NCBI GenBank assembly: GCA_039920745.1
Contig: JBDSDD010000052.1
Location: forward strand, 1 to 64,000
DNA length: 64,000 nucleotides
Direction of reading: 5' to 3'
DNA from: Scleromatobacter sp039920745
Lineage (GTDB): Bacteria > Pseudomonadota > Gammaproteobacteria > Burkholderiales > Burkholderiaceae_C
A program made the translations under genes and the position numbers. Of this stretch, positions 42,949 through 51,597 are shown piece after piece; position 1 is the first letter of the stretch, and every line of letters starts with the position of its first letter. The notes under the pieces are model-generated. The model was not told the DNA's origin. It did not search any database and worked only from the letters and a program-made list of their open reading frames with translations.

Positions 42949-42973
42949 GATTCCGAGCGTTTTAGTCGATTAT
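42949..42973 (-). promoter_or_regulatory. IscR-like site B and -10 of the isc promoter
   Basis: On the minus strand the 25-bp window begins ATAATCGACTAAAACGCTCG, whose first 14 bases match the type 1 IscR consensus (ATASYYGACTRWWW) except one. It overlaps the -10 hexamer CATAAT at 42969-42974. The second half-site is weaker. Confidence 0.55.
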
Positions 42974-42977
42974 GCCA

Positions 42978-43002
42978 GAAGCCGAGCGTTTTTGTCAAGA
43001 TT
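42978..43002 (-). promoter_or_regulatory. IscR-like site A and -35 of the isc promoter
   Basis: A second copy, AATCTTGACAAAAACGCTCG on the minus strand, shares the core AAAACGCTCGG with site B and has its centre 29 bp upstream. It covers a perfect -35 TTGACA (42993-42998), 18 bp from the -10. The two-site layout resembles the E. coli iscR promoter. Confidence 0.55.
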
Positions 43003-43114
43003 GAAACGCGCGATTGCTGCAGCGCCGCACAGCATGCGCTTCTTGCGGCTGACGCCCGGTGGAGCAGTCCGAAAACCCACTCTCCGGAAAGCGGTATTCG
43101 GGACTCCGAAACTC

Positions 43115-43600
43115 TCAAACTGAAAGCACTTCGGCGACGACACCATCGGCCGCCGCAGCGCACAGGTCCAGCACCGTTTCGAACCCGTCCGCACCGCCGT
43201 AGTAGGGATCTGGCACGATTGCCGAGCCGGCCTGCGGCGCATAGGACATCAGCAAAGCGAGCTTTGCGCGTGAGCCGGACGGCTGGATGCGTTTCAAGTT
43301 GGCCAGGTTGTCGGCGTCCATCGCCAGGACGAGGTCGAAGCGATCGAAGTCCTCGCGCTCGACTTGGCGCCCACGCAGTTGCTGCATCTTCAAGCCGCGC
43401 CGTTCGCCGTGTTCGATCGCGCGGCGGTCCGGCGGCGAATCGACGTGGTAGTCCGCGGTGCCGGCCGAATCGACCTCGACGCGGTCGTCCAGCCCCGCCT
43501 CGTGCACCTTCAGGCGCAGCATCGCCTCCGCGCTGGGCGAGCGGCAGATGTTGCCCAGGCAGACCATCAGCACGCGAATCTTGTTCGAGGAGGCCGGCAT
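43115..43600 (-). CDS. low-molecular-weight protein-tyrosine phosphatase
   Basis: A 161-aa phosphatase. The active-site loop C14-LGNIC-R20-S is the C-x5-R motif of this family near the N-terminus, and the general acid is in DPYYGG at about 130. It removes phosphate from tyrosine, often linked to exopolysaccharide control, or acts as an arsenate-reductase-like enzyme. There is no neighbouring tyrosine kinase. The start MPASSNKIRVLMV was set by family length; the upstream open frame is antisense. It is 17 bp downstream of the SRAP gene. Confidence 0.92.
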   Translation of the reverse strand: MPASSNKIRVLMVCLGNICRSPSAEAMLRLKVHEAGLDDRVEVDSAGTADYHVDSPPDRRAIEHGERRGLKMQQLRGRQVEREDFDRFDLVLAMDADNLANLKRIQPSGSRAKLALLMSYAPQAGSAIVPDPYYGGADGFETVLDLCAAAADGVVAEVLSV

Positions 43601-43617
43601 GGACGCAGTATCCCGCG

Positions 43618-44307
43618 TCAGAACAGCGACCCCATCGGCTCCGGCTCTTCCGGCCCGTGGTCGAACACCTCCGCCGGCGCGAGCTTGAGCAGGTCGACCG
43701 CGTCCGGCTTGGTGCCGACGAGCCAGCGATCCCAGTCGCTGCGTTCGACCACCACCACCGAGCGCTTGTCCTGCTCGTGCGGCCCCCGCTTCGGATCGGG
43801 CTTGTGCATGCGCGCCATCAGCGCATGCGCATCGGCGTTGATCGTGAGCATCGTGTAGCTCTCCACCAGTTCGCCGCTCTCCCGATCGAGCCAGGTGTTC
43901 CACAGCCCCGCGAGGCCGAACGGCTGCTTGTCCGCGCGGCGGAACCCCCACCAGCGATTGCGGCCGGTCTCCCAGTTGGGCTCGAAGAACTCCTGCACGG
44001 GAATGATGCAGCGCTGATCGCGCGCCCAGGGCTGGCGAAAGCTCGCCGCCGTGGGCACCGTCTCCCAGCGCGCGTTGTTGGTGCTGTAGACCAGTTTCGC
44101 GGTCTTGGCGAACGACGGGATCAACGCCCACTGCCCGACCACCAGCTCGCGCTCGACCTCGGTCTGCGCCTCGGGCGCCGGCACACGGCGGATGAACGCG
44201 CCCTTGCCGCGCGGAAACACCGAGCCGACCGGCAGGTTCTCGGGCGGCAGCGCGCGGTGCAACGCGTGCATCTCGTCCCAGCGTGGCGGGGTGTAGCGCG
44301 CACACAT
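43618..44307 (-). CDS. SRAP-domain protein (YedK/HMCES family)
   Basis: A 229-aa protein that starts MCARYTPP, exposing C2 after methionine removal. Family knowledge: this cysteine forms a stable thiazolidine crosslink with abasic sites in single-stranded DNA to protect them. Other conserved parts are WALIPSFAKTAKLVYSTNNARWET, with the conserved asparagine, RCIIPVQEFFEP with the conserved Glu, and TMLTINADAHALMARMHK with the conserved His region. It lies two genes downstream of uvrB on the same strand, which suggests a DNA-repair neighbourhood. Confidence 0.93.
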   Translation of the reverse strand: MCARYTPPRWDEMHALHRALPPENLPVGSVFPRGKGAFIRRVPAPEAQTEVERELVVGQWALIPSFAKTAKLVYSTNNARWETVPTAASFRQPWARDQRCIIPVQEFFEPNWETGRNRWWGFRRADKQPFGLAGLWNTWLDRESGELVESYTMLTINADAHALMARMHKPDPKRGPHEQDKRSVVVVERSDWDRWLVGTKPDAVDLLKLAPAEVFDHGPEEPEPMGSLF

Positions 44308-44310
44308 GGA

Positions 44311-44556
44311 TCAGATCCTGTCAATGAACACTGCCGACTCATCCTGCCAGCGCTGGAACTGGGCGGGGTGGATGCGGGCCTCGACGGGGTGGGCGAATGC
44401 GGCGTGGACCATGGGCGAGAATTGCTGGATCGGGGACGCGTGCTGGCGCGCCTCGTCGACGACCACCACGCGGTCGACCTCCGCCCCCAGCTGCGCCACC
44501 GCGCACGCGCCCCACTCCAGGCGCACCGAGGCGCCGGCCTGGGTGACCGCGCTCAT
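44311..44556 (-). CDS. unknown 81-aa protein between uvrB and the SRAP gene
   Basis: An 81-aa protein starting with an ATG that overlaps the uvrB TGA stop (ATGA) and ending 3 bp before the SRAP gene. This tight packing supports it being real and translationally coupled. The sequence (RLEWGACAVAQLGAEVDRVV, VVDEARQHASPIQQF, VEARIHPAQFQRWQDES) has no motif I know; it is predicted to be a small alpha/beta soluble protein. No paralogue is seen in the window. Confidence 0.6.
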   Translation of the reverse strand: MSAVTQAGASVRLEWGACAVAQLGAEVDRVVVVDEARQHASPIQQFSPMVHAAFAHPVEARIHPAQFQRWQDESAVFIDRI

Positions 44557-46727
44557 GCCTTGCGAACCGCAACCGCCGGCGCGACGAGGTTGGTGTCGTG
44601 TCCCGCGCTGCCGAAGGCCTGTTCGCGCAGCAACGCCAACTGGTCGCGCACGCGCGCCGCCTTCTCGAACTCGAGGCTCTTGGCGTGCTCCAGCATCTGC
44701 TTCTCCAGCAGCTTGATGCGCTTGCCCAGGTCCTTCTCGCTCATCGCCTCGACCTCGGCGGCCTGCTGCGCGAACTTCAGGTCATCCTTGCCCGATCGTT
44801 CGGCGGCGACGCCGTCGATCAGGTCGCGGATGGTCTTGCGGATGCCGCGCGGCACGATGCCGTTGGCCAGGTTGTGCGCGATCTGGCGCTCGCGCCGGCG
44901 CTCGGTCTCGCTGATCGCCTTGCGCATCGACTCGGTCATCTTGTCTGCGTAGAGGATCGCCTGGCCGTTGATGTTGCGCGCCGCGCGGCCGATGGTCTGG
45001 ATCAGGCTGCGCTCGGCGCGCAGGAAGCCTTCCTTGTCGGCGTCGAGGATGGCCACCAGCGAGACCTCGGGAATATCGAGGCCCTCGCGCAACAGGTTGA
45101 TGCCCACCAGCACGTCGAACACGCCCAGGCGCAGGTCGCGCAGTATCTCCACGCGTTCGACGGTGTCGATGTCCGAGTGCAGGTAGCGCACCTTGACGCC
45201 GTTCTCGCTCAGGTACTCGGTGAGCTGCTCAGCCATCTTCTTGGTGAGCGTGGTGATCAGCACGCGGTCGCCCTTGATCGTGCGTTCGCGGATCTCCTGC
45301 AGCACGTCGTCGACCTGCGTCGTCGCCGGGCGGATCTCCACCGTCGGATCGACCAGGCCCGTCGGCCGCACCAATTGCTCCACCACATTGCCCGTATGCG
45401 TCTTCTCGTAGTCGGCGGGCGTGGCCGACACGAAGACGCACTGGCGCATCTTCTTCTCGAACTCCTCGAACTTCAGCGGCCGGTTGTCGAGCGCCGACGG
45501 CAGGCGAAAGCCATAGTCGACGAGGTTGGTCTTGCGCGCCTTGTCGCCGTTGAACATGCCGCTGATCTGGCCGATCATCACGTGGCTCTCGTCGAGAAAC
45601 ATGATGGCGTCCTTGGGCATGTAGTCCACCAGCGTGGGCGGCGGGTCTCCCGGCTTGGCCCCCGACAGATGGCGCGTGTAGTTCTCGATGCCCTTGCAGT
45701 GGCCCACCTCCTGCAGCATCTCCAGATCGAAACGGGTTCGTTGTTCGAGTCGCTGCGCTTCCACCAGCTTGTTTTGCTTGACGAGCTCGTCCAGGCGCCA
45801 GCGCAGCTCGTCCTTGATCGTCTCGATGGCCGCGACCACGCGCTCGCGCGGTGTCACGTAGTGGCTGGACGGGTAGATCGTGAAGCGCGGCACCTTCTGG
45901 CGGATGTGGCCGGTGAGCGGATCCAGCAACTGCAGCGATTCCACTTCGTCGTCGAACAGCTCGATGCGGATCGCGAGCTCCGAGTGCTCGGCCGGGAACA
46001 CGTCGATGGTGTCGCCGCGCACGCGGAACGAGCCACGCGAGAAGTCGGTGTCGTTGCGTGTGTACTGCATGCGGATGAGCTGCGCGATGACGTCGCGCTG
46101 GCCCATCTTGTCGCCGTTGCGCAGGATGAAGCGCATCTGCGTGTAGTCCTCGGGCTTGCCGATGCCGTAGATGGCCGACACGCTGGCGATGATCACCGTG
46201 TCGCGCCGCTCCAGCACGCTCTTGGTGGCCGACAGCCGCATCTGCTCGATGTGCTCGTTGATCGACGAGTCCTTCTCGATGAACAGGTCGCGCTGGGGCA
46301 CGTAGGCCTCGGGCTGGTATTAGTCGTAGTAGCTGACGAAATACTCCACCGCGTTCTTGGGGAAGAACTCGCGGAACTCGCTGTACAGCTGCGCAGCCAG
46401 CGTCTTGTTAGGCGCAAACACGATCGCCGGGCGGCCCATCTTGGCGATGACGTTGGCCATCGTGAAAGTCTTGCCCGAGCCGGTGACGCCCAGCAGCGTC
46501 TGGAAGGTGAGGCCGTCCTCGATGCCTTCGCAGAGCTTGGCGATCGCGGTCGGCTGGTCGCCCGCCGGCGGGTACGGCTGGAACAGCTGGAACGGCGAAT
46601 CGGGAAAGGAAACGAACTCGCCTTCGGGCTGGTCGCTCGCCACTTCGCCTTCGGCGATCGGTGCACGGGCGGCGTGCGCATAGCCGGCCGCAGTCGGCTC
46701 CGGCATGAGGTCAGAATCAATCGGCAT
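44553..46727 (-). pseudogene. uvrB: excinuclease ABC subunit B with an in-frame stop (TAA at 46320-46322)
   Basis: A full-length uvrB frame (about 724 codons from ATG 46727) is interrupted by one TAA. The N-terminal piece has the Walker A motif LLGVTGSGKTFTMANVI and runs to YFVSYYD; the frame then resumes YQPEAYVPQRDLFIEKDSS and continues through FLDESHVMIGQ, the helicase motifs and the C-terminal UVR domain. UvrB normally reads SYYDYYQPEAYVP, so one tyrosine codon of the DNA-wedging beta-hairpin has become TAA, a single C or T to A change. Neither fragment alone can function: the first lacks helicase motifs IV-VI and the second lacks Walker A. The alternatives are a true nonsense mutation or a sequence error. 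Confidence 0.9.
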
Positions 46728-46915
46728 CGGGTAATCCCTGGCAGTTGGCCTAAAATCGGCGGGCTGCCGGCGGTGGTTCATTTCGTCGCTGGTCCGGCGA
46801 CGACCAACCTGACAGCGTAGCGCAACGAGAAGGAGAACGCTCCTGGCCGTGGCGCAACGCCCTCATTTGCCGACACTCCCCGGGCTTTTCAAGCCCTTGC
46901 CAGGAACCTGACTCC

Positions 46916-48115
46916 ATGTCGTTGTTTGCCTCCGTCGAACTCGCCCCGCGCGACCCCATCCTCGGCCTGAACGAACAGTTCAATGCCGACACCAACCCGG
47001 CCAAGGTCAACCTGGGCGTGGGCGTCTATACCGACGAGAACGGCAAGCTGCCGCTGCTCGCCTGCGTGTCCGCGGCCGAGAAGCAGCTCGTCGACCTGCA
47101 GAAGGCCCGCGGCTACCTGCCCATCGACGGCATCGCCGCCTACGACAAGGCCGTGCAAGCCCTGGTTTTCGGCGCCGACTCCGACGTCGTCCAGCAAGGC
47201 CGCGTCGCCACCGTTCAGGCCCTCGGCGGCACCGGTGGCCTCAAGGTAGGCGCCGATTTCCTCAAGCGCTTGCACCCGGCCGCCAAGGTGCTAATCAGCG
47301 ACCCGAGCTGGGAGAACCACCGCGCACTGTTCACCCAAGCCGGTTTCACCGTGGAGCAGTACCCGTACTACGACGCCAGCACGCGCGGCGTCGCGTTCGA
47401 CGCGATGATCGCCACGCTGGCCGCGTCGCCGGCCGGCACCATCGTCGTGCTGCACGCCTGCTGCCACAACCCGACGGGCGTCGACCTGTCGGCCGTGCAG
47501 TGGGAGCAGGTCATCGCCACGATCAAGCGCTACGACCTGGTGCCCTTCGTCGACATGGCCTACCAAGGCTTCGGCTTCGGCATCGCCGAGGACGGCGCCG
47601 TCGTGCGCCAGTTCCTGGCCGCCGGCCTCGACTTCTTCGTCTCGACCTCGTTCTCCAAGAGCTTCTCGCTGTACGGCGAGCGCGTCGGTGCGCTGAGCGT
47701 CGTGTGCTCGACCAAGGACGAAGCCACGCGCGTGCTGTCGCAGCTCAAGATCGTGATCCGCACGAACTACTCCAACCCGCCGACGCACGGCGCGCAGATC
47801 GTCGCCACGGTGCTGACCACGCCCCCCTTGCGCGCGCAGTGGGAAGGCGAGCTGACCGGCATGCGCGAGCGCATCAAGCGCATGCGCAGCGCGCTGGTCG
47901 ACCAGCTGACCAATGCCGGCGTCAAGGGCGACTTGAGCTACATCGTCAAGCAGAACGGCATGTTCAGCTACTCGGGGCTGTCGGTCAGCCAGATGCAGCG
48001 CCTGCGCACCGAGTTCGGCGTGTACGGCGTCGATTCGGGCCGCATCTGCGTGGCCGCGCTCAACGATGGCAACCTGGCCTACGTGGCGAAGTCGATCGCT
48101 GCCGTGTCGGCCTGA
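46916..48115 (+). CDS. aromatic/aspartate aminotransferase (class I)
   Basis: A 399-aa class I aminotransferase of the AspC/TyrB subfamily. It opens FASVELAPRDPILGLNEQFN and contains KVNLGVGVYTDE, CCHNPTGVDL (the cofactor-binding Asn region) and the PLP lysine in STSFSKSFSLYGERVG. It swaps amino groups between aromatic or acidic amino acids and 2-oxoglutarate. Aspartate versus aromatic preference cannot be told. A GGGCTT/AAGCCC hairpin lies at 46882-46896, just upstream of AGGAA. A clear terminator follows the gene. Confidence 0.92.
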   Translation: MSLFASVELAPRDPILGLNEQFNADTNPAKVNLGVGVYTDENGKLPLLACVSAAEKQLVDLQKARGYLPIDGIAAYDKAVQALVFGADSDVVQQGRVATVQALGGTGGLKVGADFLKRLHPAAKVLISDPSWENHRALFTQAGFTVEQYPYYDASTRGVAFDAMIATLAASPAGTIVVLHACCHNPTGVDLSAVQWEQVIATIKRYDLVPFVDMAYQGFGFGIAEDGAVVRQFLAAGLDFFVSTSFSKSFSLYGERVGALSVVCSTKDEATRVLSQLKIVIRTNYSNPPTHGAQIVATVLTTPPLRAQWEGELTGMRERIKRMRSALVDQLTNAGVKGDLSYIVKQNGMFSYSGLSVSQMQRLRTEFGVYGVDSGRICVAALNDGNLAYVAKSIAAVSA

Positions 48116-48132
48116 TCGCCCTGCTCCACGAC

Positions 48133-48166
48133 AAGCCCCGGTGCTTGCGCTCCGGGGCTTTTTTGT
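48133..48166 (+). terminator. rho-independent terminator after the aminotransferase
   Basis: AAGCCCCGG and CCGGGGCTT form a 9-bp stem with a 10-nt loop, followed by a run of six T residues. It is 17 bp past the stop. Confidence 0.9.
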
Positions 48167-48461
48167 GCCCGGACTTCACGACTGCCGCGTTTTCTTCTGC
48201 CTGTTCACCCGATTGGTGCATTGCAGCAGGTCGCATGATCATGACAACGTCCGAAGCCCCGCCCGAAGACGGGACCCCGCGTTGCCTCGGCGAGCGCATT
48301 CCCGGAAATGGGCGTAGTATCAGATGGATGCTGCACTGCAGCAATCCAATCGAGAACCTAAGCGACAAGCTTTTGTTCAGGAATCGTTGAGAATTCGCGA
48401 CGCGCGACCGCTTGCCGTCGCGCAGCCAGGTACGACCGAGCCTCGAAAGGCCTGAAAGCGC
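48167..48461 (+). promoter_or_regulatory. upstream region of the PHA depolymerase with CTGC-N3-GCAG palindromes
   Basis: This gene-free stretch holds the perfect-armed palindrome TGCTGCACTGCAGCA at 48329-48343, whose core fits CTGC-N3-GCAG, and a partial second copy TGCATTGCAGCA at 48217-48228. PhaR of Paracoccus denitrificans is known to bind TGC...GCA elements of this type at PHA genes. The rest shows no clear coding frame. Confidence 0.5.
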
Positions 48462-49841
48462 ATGCTTTACCAACTCTACGAAGCCCAACGCGCCTTGATG
48501 GCGCCCTTTGCCGACTTCGCCGCCGCCACCGCCAAGCTCTACAAGCACCCGATGTCGCCGTTCAAGCAGGTGCCGGGCGCGCAGCGCCTGTCGGCCGGCT
48601 TCGAACTGCTGCACCGCTTGGGCATGGACTACGAGAAGCCGCAGTTCGAGATCACCACCGTCACGAGCAACGGCGTCGACGTCGCCGTCCAGGAACAGGT
48701 GGCGCTGGCCAAGCCGTTCTGCCGCCTGATCCGCTTCAAGCGCTTCAGTGACGATTCACCCACGCTGGACCGCATGAAGGAACAGCCCTCGGTGCTGGTG
48801 GTCGCCCCGCTGTCGGGCCACCATTCGACGCTGCTGCGCGACACCGTCAAGAGCCTGCTGCAGGATCACAAGGTCTTCATCACCGACTGGACCGACGCCC
48901 GCATGGTGCCGGCCGAAGCCGGCCCGTTCCACCTCGACGACTACATCGCCTACGTCAAGGAATTCATCGGCCTGATCGGCCCGGACGTCCACGTGATCTC
49001 GGTGTGCCAGCCCACCGTGCCGGTGCTCGCTGCAATTTCGCTGCTGGCCAGCGAGGGCAAGCCGACGCCGCTGAGCATGACGATGATGGGCGGCCCGATC
49101 GACGCCCGCAAGTCGCCGACGTCGGTGAACAACCTGGCGACGACGCGCAGCTACGAGTGGTTCGAGACCAACGTGATCCACCGCGTTCCGGACAACTATC
49201 CGGGCGCCAAACGCAGCGTGTACCCAGGATTCCTGCAGCACACCGGCTTCGTGGCGATGAACCCCGATCGCCACGCCACGGCCCACTACGACTACTTCCT
49301 GGACCTGGTGCGCGGCGACGACGACTCCACCGACGCCCACCGCAAGTTCTACGACGAATACAACGCGGTGCTGGACCTGCCGGCAGAGTACTACCTGGAC
49401 ACCATCAAGACCGTGTTCCAGGACTTCTCGCTGGTCAAGGGCACCTGGGAAGTCGAAGGCGAACTCGTGCGTCCGCAGGACATCGCCACCACCGCGCTGC
49501 TCACCATCGAAGGCGAGCTCGACGACATCTCCGGCGCCGGCCAGACCAAGGCCGCGCACGGGTTGTGCACCGGCATCCCGAAGACGCGCCAGTTCCATTA
49601 CGACGTCGTCGGCGCCGGCCACTACGGCATCTTCTCGGGCCGCCGCTGGCGCGACATCGTCTACCCGCAGGTGCGCGACTTCATCGCTCGCTTCGAGACC
49701 GAACGCGCCGGCAAGACCGCCGCGACGAAGGCCGTCAAGGCCAAGGTCGCCCCCGTCGCCGTGAAGAAGGCGCGCGCTACCGCTGTCGCAGCGAAGAGCG
49801 CACGGGCCGCGGCCCGCAGGACCGCCAAAGTCACGGCCTGA
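48462..49841 (+). CDS. phaZ: intracellular polyhydroxyalkanoate depolymerase with basic Ala/Lys tail
   Basis: A 459-aa cytoplasmic enzyme that mobilises stored PHB granules. It resembles PhaZ1 of Cupriavidus: the nucleophile is a cysteine, C182 in SVCQPTVP (C183 in PhaZ1). The Asp and His of the triad are likely in TIEGELDDISGAGQ and VGAGHYGIF near the C-terminus of the catalytic part. Residues about 416-459 form an extra low-complexity tail of Ala with some 12 Lys/Arg, like histone-H1 or PhaM-type tails. Normal family length is about 415-420, so the tail is an add-on. It may bind DNA or granule surface, which is inference. Confidence 0.93.
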   Translation: MLYQLYEAQRALMAPFADFAAATAKLYKHPMSPFKQVPGAQRLSAGFELLHRLGMDYEKPQFEITTVTSNGVDVAVQEQVALAKPFCRLIRFKRFSDDSPTLDRMKEQPSVLVVAPLSGHHSTLLRDTVKSLLQDHKVFITDWTDARMVPAEAGPFHLDDYIAYVKEFIGLIGPDVHVISVCQPTVPVLAAISLLASEGKPTPLSMTMMGGPIDARKSPTSVNNLATTRSYEWFETNVIHRVPDNYPGAKRSVYPGFLQHTGFVAMNPDRHATAHYDYFLDLVRGDDDSTDAHRKFYDEYNAVLDLPAEYYLDTIKTVFQDFSLVKGTWEVEGELVRPQDIATTALLTIEGELDDISGAGQTKAAHGLCTGIPKTRQFHYDVVGAGHYGIFSGRRWRDIVYPQVRDFIARFETERAGKTAATKAVKAKVAPVAVKKARATAVAAKSARAAARRTAKVTA

Positions 49842-49860
49842 GCGAAGAGATAATCGGACG

Positions 49861-50550
49861 GTGAGCCCCAGCGTCCCGATTCCTCCCCTGACAGCGACGC
49901 CCTCCTCGGGCGTCGCGTCGCTTGCGCAGTGCATCGACGCGCTGCTGCCGCAGACGCAGTGCACGCGTTGCGGCTATCCGGACTGCCGCTCGTATGCCGA
50001 CGCCGTCGCCAGCGGCGCGGCCAAGCTCAACCAATGCCCGCCCGGCGGCGCCGAAGGCATCCGCCTGCTGGCCGACCTGTTGGGGCAGCCCGCACTGCCG
50101 CTCGATCCCGAGTTCGGCGACGAAGGCCCGCGCCGCATCGTCTACATCGAGGAGGCCACCTGCATCGGCTGCACGCTGTGCATCCAGGCCTGCCCGGTGG
50201 ACGCGATCATCGGCGCGCCCAAGCGCATGCACGCGGTGATCGAGGCCGACTGCACCGGCTGCGAGCTGTGCCTGCCGGTGTGCCCGATGGACTGCATCGC
50301 GCTGGAGGAGGTCAGCGCCGGCGCCACCGGGTGGGCCGCGTGGTCGCCCGCGCAGGCCGAGGCGGCGCGCGCGCGTCACGTGGGCCGGCAGGCGCGCCTC
50401 GCACGGGACGAGCGCGAGAACGACGACCGACTCAACGCGACGCTGGCGCCGCCGGCGGTCGATGTCGACGCCACGCCAGACCCGAAGCGCGCCGCCGTTG
50501 CGGCCGCGCTGGCCCGCGCCCGCCTGCGCGCGACAGGACGTGCGCCGTGA
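49861..50550 (+). CDS. RnfB/RsxB-like ferredoxin, soluble orphan
   Basis: A 229-aa Fe-S protein starting at GTG 49861. The first cluster domain has CTRCGYPDCRSYADA and a further Cys in NQCPPGG, the 4Fe-4S motif of RnfB. Two ferredoxin motifs follow, CIGCTLCIQACPVDA and CTGCELCLPVCPMDC. The N-terminal membrane helix of true RnfB is missing, and no other rnf genes are nearby, so it is probably a stand-alone electron carrier. nth lies two genes downstream, echoing the E. coli rsx-nth order. The last 60 residues are Ala/Arg-rich. Confidence 0.9.
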   Translation: MSPSVPIPPLTATPSSGVASLAQCIDALLPQTQCTRCGYPDCRSYADAVASGAAKLNQCPPGGAEGIRLLADLLGQPALPLDPEFGDEGPRRIVYIEEATCIGCTLCIQACPVDAIIGAPKRMHAVIEADCTGCELCLPVCPMDCIALEEVSAGATGWAAWSPAQAEAARARHVGRQARLARDERENDDRLNATLAPPAVDVDATPDPKRAAVAAALARARLRATGRAP

Positions 50551-51539
50551 CGCAGCCGGTTCAGGCCGACGCGTCGACCTTCGACGATGTCGTCATCCCC
50601 TCCTCCACCCATGTGCCGTTGACGCGTGCCCGCTCGAACCTGCTGCTGCTGCTGGTCGCGCTGATCTGGGGCTCGGCCTTCGTCGCGCAGGCGATCGGCA
50701 CGCGCAGCGTCGGTACGTTCATGTTCACCGGATTGCGCTTCGCACTCGGCGCGCTGGTCGTCGCGCCGTTCGCCTGGCTCGAGTGGCGCGAACTGCGCGC
50801 CCGCCGTCGCGAGCCGCGGCCGCGCGACATCGCCCACATCGCGGGCCTGGGCACGCTGCTGTTCCTGGGCTCGGCGATGCAGCAGATCGGCATGCTCACC
50901 ACGTCGGTGACCAACGCCGGCTTCCTCACCGCGCTGTACATCCCGCTGGTGCCCGTGCTGGGCTGGCTGGTGCAGCGCCAGGCGCCGCACTGGACGACGT
51001 GGCTGGGCGCCGCGGGCTGCCTGGCCGGGTCATGGCTGTTGACCGGCGGCGGATCGATGGGCTTCTCGAACTTCAAGGCCGGCGACTGGTGGGTCATCGC
51101 CAGCAGCCTGCCATGGTCGGCGCACGTGATGCTGGTGGGCCGCGCGGCCAATCGGCTGCACGGCGCGATGCTGGTGGCTTGCGGGCAGTTCATCGCCTGC
51201 GCCGTGCTGGCGTTGATCATCGGGCTGGCCATCGAGCCCGTCAACGCGCACGGCATCCGGCAGGCACTCGGCGCGATCGCCTACACGGGCATCCTGTCGG
51301 TGGGCCTGGGCTTCACGCTGCAAGTGGTCGCGCAACGCCACACGCGCGCGGCCGACTCCGCCATCGTGCTGTCGTCGGAGACCGTATTCGCCGCTGCTTT
51401 CGGCGCGCTGTTCATGGGCGATCGCATCGGCGGCGCCGGCCTGGCCGGCTGCGCGCTGATCCTCGGCTGCGTGCTGCTGGTGCAATTGCAGCCCATCGTC
51501 TGGCGCTGGTTCGCCGACTCTCGACCGCAGGCCGCATGA
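50547..51539 (+). CDS. EamA/DMT-family transporter
   Basis: A 330-aa membrane protein with about ten helices in two EamA repeats (about 28-160 and 175-315). It begins with a GTG at 50547 that overlaps the RnfB-like stop (GTGA). LLLLLVALIWGSAFVAQAIG is the typical first helix, and SLGLGFTLQVVAQRHTRAAD-like sequence in the second repeat fits DMT exporters. These export amino acids or other small metabolites; the substrate is unknown. Confidence 0.88.
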   Translation: MTQPVQADASTFDDVVIPSSTHVPLTRARSNLLLLLVALIWGSAFVAQAIGTRSVGTFMFTGLRFALGALVVAPFAWLEWRELRARRREPRPRDIAHIAGLGTLLFLGSAMQQIGMLTTSVTNAGFLTALYIPLVPVLGWLVQRQAPHWTTWLGAAGCLAGSWLLTGGGSMGFSNFKAGDWWVIASSLPWSAHVMLVGRAANRLHGAMLVACGQFIACAVLALIIGLAIEPVNAHGIRQALGAIAYTGILSVGLGFTLQVVAQRHTRAADSAIVLSSETVFAAAFGALFMGDRIGGAGLAGCALILGCVLLVQLQPIVWRWFADSRPQAA

Positions 51540-51597
51540 GCACCGCACGGCCGCCAGCAGGTGCTCGCACCCAAGTCCGCAGGACGCAGGTTTCACA

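Noticed and set aside
44553..46781. Two separate genes in place of one interrupted uvrB.
   Set aside because: Both parts are in the same frame, split conserved UvrB sequence at one codon, and the second part has no sensible start or ribosome site.
46882..46896. A GGGCTT/AAGCCC hairpin before the aminotransferase as a riboswitch or attenuator.
   Set aside because: The stem is short and alone, with no T run or alternative pairing, so there is no support beyond a chance hairpin near the ribosome site.
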